From the NCBI GenBank assembly GCA_030745955.1, contig JASLNQ010000005.1, forward strand, positions 1-20,647: a DNA stretch of 20,647 nucleotides. Reading direction: 5' to 3'. This stretch comes from Dehalococcoidia bacterium (GTDB lineage: Bacteria; Chloroflexota; Dehalococcoidia; UBA1151; UBA1328). Position numbers and translations under genes: made by a program. Positions 13,975 through 20,094 of the stretch are shown one piece after another. The notes beneath the pieces are model-generated. The model was not told where the DNA came from. It saw only the letters and a program-made list of their open reading frames with translations, and made no database searches. Numbering within the stretch: the stretch's first letter is position 1; every line of letters begins with the position of its first letter.

Positions 13975-14630
13975 TGATCAACTGGTGGACTCGCAAGAAA
14001 GGCATTCGTAAGGACATCGACATCTCCGTCTACATTCCCGAACCGGCACCGATCGGAGTCGCCGGCAGGGAAGCCTCGATGCGGATCCGAAACGCACTCG
14101 AACAGCGCAGTATCGAGCTGGTCACCTCGGCCGGGGTGACCGAGGTCGCACCCACCGGACGCGAAGCCTCGTTCGCCGACGGCAGCTCGACTATTGCCGA
14201 TGTCATCGCTACCGTCCCAGTCCACAGGCTGCCCGAAGTCGTGGTGAACACGGGCATTGCGAACGGCAAGCCTTGGGTCCCGATAAACGCCGCTACCCTG
14301 GAAACCACGACGCCAGATGTTTTTGCCATCGGTGACGTGAATGTCGTTCCCGCCGGCGATTTCGCAATCCCGAAGGCCGGTGTGTTTGCCGCCGGTCAGG
14401 GCACGAAGGTCGGCGAGATTATCGCCAGCCGAATCAACGAAACCGACAAGCCGGGGGCATATGACGGCATCGGGTTCTGTTACCTTGCCTACTCGGGTGG
14501 GAGGTCGGCCACCGTCGGGGGTGAGTTCCTCGCCGAGGGCGGACCCAGCACCGTGCTGAGCGAGCCGATGGTCGCCGGCATGAAGAGCAAGGAACGCTTC
14601 GAAAAGGACTGGCGAAGCTTCAAAATCTAG
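13941..14630 (+). CDS. SQR/flavocytochrome-c-like FAD oxidoreductase, C-terminal part (frameshifted)
   Basis: This frame continues the flavoprotein above. It begins in the poly-C run with 'PPAPLETAMMINWWTRKKGIRKDIDISVY' and contains 'GREAS', 'ADVIATVPVHRLPEVV' and the second FAD-contacting motif 'TPDVFAIGDVNVV'. 'GFCYLAYSGGRSATVGG' near the C terminus carries a Cys in the position seen in SQR and flavocytochrome c relatives. Joined across the run (two C fewer or one C more) the product would be about 382-383 residues, normal for the family, with no other damage. The apparent GTG start at 13941 lacks a ribosome binding site of its own. It likely transfers electrons from a reduced sulfur compound or NADH to quinone, but the donor is not proven. 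Confidence 0.82.
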   Translation: MPPPAPLETAMMINWWTRKKGIRKDIDISVYIPEPAPIGVAGREASMRIRNALEQRSIELVTSAGVTEVAPTGREASFADGSSTIADVIATVPVHRLPEVVVNTGIANGKPWVPINAATLETTTPDVFAIGDVNVVPAGDFAIPKAGVFAAGQGTKVGEIIASRINETDKPGAYDGIGFCYLAYSGGRSATVGGEFLAEGGPSTVLSEPMVAGMKSKERFEKDWRSFKI

Positions 14631-14633
14631 GCC

Positions 14634-14651
14634 CGGCCAGGCCCTGCCGGC
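14634..14651 (+). terminator. GC-rich stem after the flavoprotein
   Basis: CCGGC and GCCGG arms with an eight-base loop lie just after the stop at 14628-14630, inside two direct copies of GGCCCGGCCA (14630-14639 and 14649-14658). There is no T-run. The small ABM-like gene follows 60 bases later, so this may be a partial terminator or an intercistronic stem. Confidence 0.25.
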
Positions 14652-14690
14652 CCGGCCAAATAGCCCCAGACGGAAAGAAGAATTCTGAAG

Positions 14691-14990
14691 ATGATCGCTG
14701 TACGACGCACATACCTTCCAAAGCCGGGAACGGGTGGCAAGCTGGCCGCACTGGTGAAGGCGGCTGGCCAGGCCATGGAAACCGCAGGCTTCAACAGGCC
14801 GACCGTCTACCGGGGCTGGCACGGGTCGCACGGCATGCTGCAGACAGAGCAGCGATGGGACTCGATTGCCGACTACGAGGCGTCACGGAGCGCCGTCCGC
14901 CAGACCCCGCGTATCACCTCGGTCTTCGACCAGATCTACCCGCTCCTCGCCGAAACCCACACCACCGAAATCTTCGAAATCACCGGCTAA
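14691..14990 (+). CDS. Small dimeric alpha-beta-barrel (ABM/NIPSNAP-like) protein
   Basis: This 99-residue protein begins 'MIAVRRTYLPKPGTGGKLAALVKAAGQAM', a beta-strand then helix as in antibiotic biosynthesis monooxygenase and NIPSNAP-type ferredoxin-like folds. It continues with 'MLQTEQRWDSIADYEASRSAV' and ends 'THTTEIFEITG', a typical closing strand. Proteins of this fold bind or oxidise small molecules, often as dimers; the substrate here is not recognisable. The ATG at 14691 has only a weak purine-rich leader (AAAGAAGAA). It is on the same strand as the SQR-like gene and could belong to the same transcript. Confidence 0.7.
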   Translation: MIAVRRTYLPKPGTGGKLAALVKAAGQAMETAGFNRPTVYRGWHGSHGMLQTEQRWDSIADYEASRSAVRQTPRITSVFDQIYPLLAETHTTEIFEITG

Positions 14991-15024
14991 TTGCTAACTG
15001 CGCGGGTGTACAGGGCAACGGCAC

Positions 15025-15064
15025 TGTCATGCTGAACTTGCCTGCCCTGAGCGCAGTCGAACGG
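15025..15064. repeat. Dispersed intergenic repeat, full-length-like copy
   Basis: TGTCATGCTGAACTTG (15025-15040) followed by CCTGAGCGCAGTCGAACG matches a short repeat that I recall from intergenic DNA of many bacterial genomes (TGTCATGCTGAACTTGTCCTGAGC...). The first 16 bases recur exactly at 20076-20091. The rest of the 14991-15213 gap holds no gene that I can support. Confidence 0.55.
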
Positions 15065-15213
15065 GATTCAGTATCGTCTTCAAAACGCCCACCGCTTCGC
15101 TAATCGGCCATCACCCGCCCTGCCGTCATCGTCAACGTCAACACCAACACCCCTGGCCAAAGCCCAACCCACCGAGCGGGGCCCAGCCCGCCACCAATCC
15201 GCCGTTACGCGAT

Positions 15214-15239
15214 CCGGCCGCCAGGAGATTGGCGGCCGG
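15214..15239 (-). terminator. Strong hairpin terminator of the archaellin-like gene
   Basis: CCGGCCGCCA (15214-15223) and TGGCGGCCGG (15230-15239) form a perfect ten-base stem with a six-base loop, starting 27 bases after the archaellin stop. There is no T-run, which is common for GC-rich bacteria. Position and stem strength make it the likely 3' end of the transcript. Confidence 0.6.
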
Positions 15240-15266
15240 TTCCGAGCGTTCTGCTGAGTTCTGGAC

Positions 15267-15992
15267 TTACTTGAGGTCCATCACCGTATCGAGCCTGGAA
15301 GGTGCTGTGCGCTGGATCGTAAGGACCGCACCGCTCTCCGGCTTCACCTCGATCGTGAACTTGTCGTTCGTGCCCGGGAGCGTGCCGCCATCGCGGATCC
15401 CTGCAGCCCCGTTGGCATCAAGTGAAGCATATGTTCCAACACCGTTGCTGTCGGTTGCGGCCGAAACACCAGTGGCCCGCTCGAGCAGCCACACCGTGAT
15501 CTCGGCCTTCTCACCCTCCTCGAGGAGGCTGTCCGAGTTGCTGTTGCCAACCCACGAAAGCGACCACGGGACATCGGGCAGGTACTGGTTCGCGTCAACG
15601 TACGAGACAACCGTCTTGTACTCGGCGCTCGCAACGATGTCCGGGTCGGTGCCCGAGCCGTCAGTGTCATACGGCGGAGTCAGGTCGACCGGCTCACCCG
15701 CAACCGCATTCGAGACGATGAACGAAACCTTGTAGATGGTATCGGTCGCGGATGTCGTGTCTTTCCGGCCCTTGAAGGCGATAACCGAACCGCGCGGTTC
15801 AATCGAGCTCTTCGCCTCCTCGAGGCCGGCAAATACCGTCTCCTTGGATCGCTCCGAAGCGAACACACCTGTTGAGAGAACCGTGAAAGCGAACACAGAT
15901 GCCACAACTACGAAGGCGATGAGGATGATCGCGGTCTCAAGACCGGTGATCCCCTGTTCGTGCTTGAACTTGCCGAAATTGCGCGTAAACAT
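15267..15992 (-). CDS. Archaellin-like (FlaB/type IV pilin-like) protein in a bacterial context
   Basis: This is a 241-residue protein. Its N terminus 'MFTRNFGKFKHEQG' is a short charged class III signal. Cleavage after Gly14 would expose 'ITGLETAIILIAFVVVASVF', with Glu at mature position +5, the pilin/archaellin assembly signal, followed by a ~22-residue hydrophobic helix. The remainder is a Ser/Thr/Asp-rich beta domain with 'GEKAEITVWL' and 'NDKFTIEVKPESGAVLTIQR', resembling the archaellin C-terminal barrel rather than short Flp pilins. It would be exported and polymerise into a surface filament. AGGAG lies eight bases before the ATG. No archaellum motor gene (FlaI, FlaJ) or prepilin peptidase is in the window. 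A type IV pilin of another kind remains possible. Confidence 0.82.
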   Translation of the reverse strand: MFTRNFGKFKHEQGITGLETAIILIAFVVVASVFAFTVLSTGVFASERSKETVFAGLEEAKSSIEPRGSVIAFKGRKDTTSATDTIYKVSFIVSNAVAGEPVDLTPPYDTDGSGTDPDIVASAEYKTVVSYVDANQYLPDVPWSLSWVGNSNSDSLLEEGEKAEITVWLLERATGVSAATDSNGVGTYASLDANGAAGIRDGGTLPGTNDKFTIEVKPESGAVLTIQRTAPSRLDTVMDLK

Positions 15993-16454
15993 TAATTAGT
16001 CTCCTGGTTTCCGCTTCCTCAAGCGGGGCCGGACTGGTCTCCTCGAGTCCGTCACCAAACACGGAACCTCTACTGGAATTCCTGGATGGTCAGCACAGTC
16101 TTGTATTCAAAGCTAAGGCTTTTCTCTTCGACGACATATTGGGGTCGCTCCAACGCCGTGCGGGAGAAACAGTCCACGCCCGGTCGTGAAGGGAACGGCG
16201 TGCTGACCGACCCGTTATTTCGCAGGCCGCTACCGCGATTCCCCGAGCCCCACAGGGTGGTATTTGCAGGGGTGGCGCCCCACCGGATTCACCGGTGGTC
16301 TCCTGGATCGCCCGGTGCCATCTGTTTTCGTCAGCATCACGGCATCTCCACGACCCCACCCGCCATAACGTGATACTTTGACCACCTCGAAATAAGTGCC
16401 GGGAAACCGCCAGCTAAAACCTCGGCTCCTACCGCCCTCATAAGGAGCGACCTG
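15993..16454. promoter_or_regulatory. 462-base divergent intergenic region (archaellin leader and FAD gene upstream)
   Basis: No gene is supported here. The minus-strand leader next to the archaellin start carries CCGCTT-GAGG-AAGCGG (16026-16011), a perfect six-base stem with tetraloop immediately upstream of the AGGAG site, and a second stem, CGGACT/AGTCCG (near 16030-16051). Further out, CCACCGG-ATTCA-CCGGTGG (16280-16298) is a perfect seven-base stem whose left arm can alternatively pair with GGTGG at 16271-16275. I found no convincing -35/-10 pair on either strand and no known riboswitch consensus. Confidence 0.4.
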
Positions 16455-17819
16455 TTGCCCGTACCGCGAACGATTCAGGAGCCCGCCCGAAACATACCCG
16501 TATTCCGGAAGTGCGATGTGCTCGTGGTCGGCGGCGGCCCAGCCGGATCGGCAGCCGCGATAACCGCCGCGAAAACCGGTGCCGACGTGATCCTCGTCGA
16601 GCGTTACGGCCACCTCGGCGGAATGTCCACCGGCGGCTTTGTCGTATACATCGAACGCATGACCGACTGGGAAGGCCAGAAGGTCATCGGCGGGTTCGCT
16701 GACGACATACTCGACCGGCTCCCTAAGGAGGGAGTACTCGGCCCGCCAGACGAGTTGTGGGGCTCGAAAGACCCGCAACTAGTCGAGTACTGGGGCGACC
16801 GTTCGAACGCCCACCACGGCATGGTCACATGGTCGCCGACCATCGACCCCGAGATGCTGAAGATCGTCTCCAACGAGATGATGCTCGAGCAAAACGTGAA
16901 AATGCTGCTCCACTCCTGGGCGGTCGCCCCGATCCAGGAGGGCAACCAGCTCAAAGGCGTTGTCTTCGAAAGCAAATCGGGCCGGCAGGCACTGCTGGCA
17001 GACGTCGTTATCGACGCCACCGGCGATGGCGACATATTCGCGTTGGCCGGCGCCGGGTCCGAGGGTGATATTCAGGCCGACGACATCCACCACAAGATCA
17101 ATGTCGCATTCATGGTCGCTGGCATCGACATGGAGCGGTATTTCGAGTTCAAGCACAACGAACCCGAGGCGTTTGGCAAGTTGATGCGCGGCATAACGAC
17201 CGGGTTCGGCCCGGAAGCCTCGCCGCACGCGATGCCACGCAACGATGTAGCCGTATTCATGGGGCCAAAACTCTCCGGCTACAGCGCCATCGATGTCGAG
17301 GACCTCACCGCGGTGGAGATCAAGTCCAAGGAGCTGATGCAGGGGGTAACCGATTTCTACCGCGACAACATCCCCGGGTTCGAGGAGGCCTGGATCGTGT
17401 CAACCGCCCCGCAAATGGGCACCCGGCACAGCCGCCGGCTCGAAGGGGTGAAGAAGGTCACGCGCGCCGACTGGGTTGCCGGGACACTCCACGACGACGA
17501 GATCGGCATCACGCCGCCACCCAATCCGCGCACGCCCAACGTCTCGATTCCCTACGGCAGCCTCGTGCCGGCCGGTCTCGACAACATTCTTGCCGCAGGT
17601 CGCAACGTCTCTTCCGACGCCGCAACCCACACGTTCCTCCGGCTCATCCCGCAGTGCTGGCTCATGGGGCAGGCCGCCGGAGTGGCCGCTACCGTCGCGA
17701 TCCAGTCCGGGGTAAATGTCCGAAACGTCGATACGGCAGAAGTACGCTCACAACTCTTCAGGCAGGGCGTCATCCTCCACCGCCAGGAAGACTCACCAAC
17801 CGGCATCGAACAGAGCTAG
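16455..17819 (+). CDS. FAD-dependent oxidoreductase (FAD_oxidored family)
   Basis: This 454-residue flavoprotein has an N-terminal Rossmann fold 'DVLVVGGGPAGSAAAITAAKTGADVILVERYGHLGG' (given here as one run of adjacent short motifs from residue 21), with the Gly triad G26, G28, G31 and the ribose-binding Glu at about 49. The C-terminal 'NILAAGRNVSSDAATHTFLR' with 'QCWLMGQAAGVAA' is the second FAD-contacting block of the FAD_oxidored family. Substrates of this family are mostly unknown; many members are misnamed fumarate reductases or dehydrogenases. The start is TTG at 16455 with a strong AAGGAG (16442-16447) seven bases upstream. It is 32 bases before a UroD-like methyltransferase and probably forms an operon with it. 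Confidence 0.88.
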   Translation: MPVPRTIQEPARNIPVFRKCDVLVVGGGPAGSAAAITAAKTGADVILVERYGHLGGMSTGGFVVYIERMTDWEGQKVIGGFADDILDRLPKEGVLGPPDELWGSKDPQLVEYWGDRSNAHHGMVTWSPTIDPEMLKIVSNEMMLEQNVKMLLHSWAVAPIQEGNQLKGVVFESKSGRQALLADVVIDATGDGDIFALAGAGSEGDIQADDIHHKINVAFMVAGIDMERYFEFKHNEPEAFGKLMRGITTGFGPEASPHAMPRNDVAVFMGPKLSGYSAIDVEDLTAVEIKSKELMQGVTDFYRDNIPGFEEAWIVSTAPQMGTRHSRRLEGVKKVTRADWVAGTLHDDEIGITPPPNPRTPNVSIPYGSLVPAGLDNILAAGRNVSSDAATHTFLRLIPQCWLMGQAAGVAATVAIQSGVNVRNVDTAEVRSQLFRQGVILHRQEDSPTGIEQS

Positions 17820-17851
17820 CGCCTAACTCCAATACCAGCAAAGGACCAGGC

Positions 17852-19006
17852 ATGGGTATTACGCACCGTGAACGCGTCAGGATGGCGCTGAATCACGAGG
17901 AGACCGACCGCGTCCCCCTCGATTTCGGCGGCTCACACGAAACTGGCATCCAGGCCGATGTCTACGATGGCCTGCTGGAACTCCTGGGCTTTGAACCGGA
18001 AACCCCTGAAGGCAGGGACGGGGGCACCGAAGCCACCATAATCCCCAGCGAAAAGGTCCTCCGCCACTTCGACATCGACGTGCGGGGCGTGGAAGCGAAG
18101 CTGGGCACTGCAGATGCCCGCCGGATGGTCGATGAACACACTGCAACCGACGGCTGGGGCGTGACCTGGCGCAGGGCCGACGCCGCATCGCCCTACATCA
18201 ACATCAAGGGGCCCCTCCAGGAGTTGGACGACCCCACGGCGACTGACGTTGAATCCCTACCGTGGCCTGTCGCCGACGACCCGCAAAACATCGCAGGCCT
18301 CCGGGAACAACTCGAAAAACTGCGTGCGGAAACCGACTACGCACTGGTGATAAAGCTGCGCAACGTCGGCGTCCTCTATCTCGGGCAACGGCTCCGCGGT
18401 TTTGCCGAGTTCCTCACCGATCTCCTCTCGGGAACCGGTTTCGCCGAGGCGCTGCTGGAACGCGGAACGGAAATGACCTGCGATTTCGCACGCACGGTGC
18501 TCACCGAGGTCGGCGACCTGGTCGACGGAGTTTCGTGGGCCGACGATCTCGGAATCCAGACACAACCCATGATGAGTCCCGCGCTGTATCGCTCGGCGCT
18601 GAAGCCGTACCACAAGCGGCTCGGAGAGACGATTCATCAGCACACCGATGCGAAGGTCATCCTGCACAGCTGCGGTGCGATCCGGCCGCTACTCGGCGAC
18701 CTGGTCGACTGTGGTGTCAATGTCATCAACCCGGTGCAGGTCAACGCTGCGGGGATGGACCCGGCTGAGTTGAAGCGCGATTTCGGGAACGACCTCAGCT
18801 TCTGGGGCGGTATCGACACCCAGCGCGTGATGCCGAACGGCACGCCCGCCGAGGTAGCGGAAGAGGTACGACGGCGCATCGGCGACCTCGGCAAGGGCGG
18901 TGGCTACACCCTGGCGGCGGTTCACAACATCAGGGCAGATGTGCCACCGGAGAACGTAATCGCCATGTACGAGACAGCCCGTGAGGTATCGACCGCACGC
19001 ACGTGA
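17852..19006 (+). CDS. UroD/MtaA-like methyltransferase-fold protein
   Basis: This 384-residue protein has the uroporphyrinogen decarboxylase-like barrel. The start 'MGITHRERVRMALNHEETDRVPLDFGG' (in two parts) is typical of the non-haem branch, which includes MtaA/CmuA corrinoid methyltransferases. Zn-ligand candidates are H272 and C274 in 'ILHSCGAIRPLLGDL' and H358 in 'AAVHNIRADVPPENV', where MtaA has a Cys. It therefore probably does not act in haem synthesis. It may move a methyl group to or from a corrinoid or thiol, but no corrinoid protein is nearby. I placed the start at ATG 17852 (AAAGGA six bases upstream) rather than the longer frame from 17654, which overlaps the flavoprotein. Confidence 0.85.
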   Translation: MGITHRERVRMALNHEETDRVPLDFGGSHETGIQADVYDGLLELLGFEPETPEGRDGGTEATIIPSEKVLRHFDIDVRGVEAKLGTADARRMVDEHTATDGWGVTWRRADAASPYINIKGPLQELDDPTATDVESLPWPVADDPQNIAGLREQLEKLRAETDYALVIKLRNVGVLYLGQRLRGFAEFLTDLLSGTGFAEALLERGTEMTCDFARTVLTEVGDLVDGVSWADDLGIQTQPMMSPALYRSALKPYHKRLGETIHQHTDAKVILHSCGAIRPLLGDLVDCGVNVINPVQVNAAGMDPAELKRDFGNDLSFWGGIDTQRVMPNGTPAEVAEEVRRRIGDLGKGGGYTLAAVHNIRADVPPENVIAMYETAREVSTART

Positions 19007-19034
19007 GGTTGATCTCAAAACTCACTCCCCTCCA

Positions 19035-19217
19035 GGAGACGGAGTTCTGAGAACGGAGCGCGTTCGACGGTTCCTTCTCCCCAGGGGAGAAGGTCAGGTT
19101 GGGGGGATGCTGGCGCGAGGTTTGGGTAACAGATATCGAAATCACATTTCTTCACCGGGGCGTTCCCCCTCACCCCAGCCCTCTCCCCAGTGGAGACGGA
19201 GTTCTGAGGGCGGAGCG
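19035..19217. repeat. Intergenic repeat cluster between convergent genes
   Basis: GGAGACGGAGTTCTGAG occurs at 19035-19051 and again at 19192-19208, each followed by a GGAGCGC stretch. Between them lie CCTTCTCCCC-A-GGGGAGAAGG (19073-19093), a perfect ten-base inverted repeat, and CCCTCACCCC...CTCTCCCCAG (19166-19190). Such 'CTCTCCCC...GGGGAGAGGGTCAGG' elements are a known style of dispersed repeat. The cluster fills the gap between the UroD-like and SDR genes and may also end both transcripts. Confidence 0.55.
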
Positions 19218-19219
19218 CC

Positions 19220-19960
19220 TTATCCACGCCCCAGGTAGGGCTGGGCGACCGGGAGCAAGGTCAGCTCCATCACGTTTGCCTCTGGCGGCATGGTCGCCAT
19301 GCACAGCGCGGCGCCGGCCATGTCGGCCACCTGGATCATCGGCTCAACGCCAAGCTCCATCCCCTCGGCCGGCTCACCCGCGGTCCGCCACTCGACCGCC
19401 GTATTCCCAGGGTTCAGCTGACCGCAGGAGATTCCGTACGGCCGGCCATCCAGCGCAGCGCTCCTAGTGAGGCCAGTTATCGCGTGCTTGCTGGTGGTGT
19501 ACGGCGCTGAATCTTCGCGCGGGCGGTCCGACGAAATACTGCCGATGTTGATAATGCGCCCACCACCGGCCACTTTCATGATCTTGAATGCCTCGCGGAT
19601 GCAAAGAAACACGCCACGCACGTTGACCGCCATCACCGCATCCCAGCGTTCCGCCGGTATATCGCCGATCTCGCCCCCGGCGACGATCCCCGAGTTGTTC
19701 ACCAGGATGTCCAGGCGACCGAATTGCGCAGTGGTCTTCTCAAACAGCGCAACGACTGAATCCTCGTCCGTGACATCCGTTTGAACCGGTACGACCGTGT
19801 CAGCCTTGCCGATTTCCGCAGCCGCGCTCTCCAGCCGCCCAAGGTCACGCGCCGCGACCACCACCCTGCACCCTTCATCGGCGAACGCCCGTGCGATCCC
19901 CTTACCAATCCCGGTGCCACCACCGGTCACTATCGCGACCTTGCCATCCAGCTGTCCCAT
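19220..19960 (-). CDS. SDR family NAD(P)-dependent oxidoreductase
   Basis: This 246-residue classical short-chain dehydrogenase has the cofactor motif 'TGGGTGIG' (12-19), 'NNSG' (88-91), the catalytic S141, Y154 and K158 ('GSISS' and 'YTTSK'), and N113 in 'AVNVRG'. The tetrad is complete, so it should oxidise a hydroxyl group or reduce a carbonyl. The substrate is not predictable. R39 in 'VVAARDLGRL' suggests a basic residue after strand 2, compatible with NADP(H). The ATG at 19960 has AAAGGGA six bases upstream. It stands alone on the minus strand between the repeat cluster and the insertion sequence. Confidence 0.92.
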   Translation of the reverse strand: MGQLDGKVAIVTGGGTGIGKGIARAFADEGCRVVVAARDLGRLESAAAEIGKADTVVPVQTDVTDEDSVVALFEKTTAQFGRLDILVNNSGIVAGGEIGDIPAERWDAVMAVNVRGVFLCIREAFKIMKVAGGGRIINIGSISSDRPREDSAPYTTSKHAITGLTRSAALDGRPYGISCGQLNPGNTAVEWRTAGEPAEGMELGVEPMIQVADMAGAALCMATMPPEANVMELTLLPVAQPYLGRG

Positions 19961-20023
19961 AACAGTCCCTTTCCAAATCTAGCCCGGAGTCCCAATCACC
20001 CGGCAGAGGTTACCAGCGGAAGT

Positions 20024-20065
20024 GAGGTCGCACTGTCGCATGGCGAGGCTGCACTACCGTGTGGC
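20024..20065. repeat. Two imperfect 21-base tandem units
   Basis: GAGGTCGCACTGTCGCATGGC (read in two halves) at 20024-20044 and a related unit at 20045-20065 beginning GAGGCTGCACTACC match at 15 of 21 positions by eye. A third GAGGC start follows at 20066. They lie upstream of the SDR gene, outside any coding frame I can support. Confidence 0.35.
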
Positions 20066-20094
20066 GAGGCCCAATTGTCATGCTGAACTTGATT

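Noticed and set aside
13848..14831. A 327-codon minus-strand frame opposite the split flavoprotein
   Set aside because: The plus-strand halves carry clear FAD motifs, whereas this frame has none and is a shadow.
15993..16454. Possible cyclic-di-GMP or cobalamin riboswitch
   Set aside because: Stem-loops are present, but the conserved core sequences of either class could not be found on either strand.
17654..17851. Upstream extension of the UroD-like gene
   Set aside because: The extension overlaps the flavoprotein's coding sequence, reads as Arg/Pro-rich shadow, and the ATG at 17852 has a good ribosome binding site with the family N terminus right after it.
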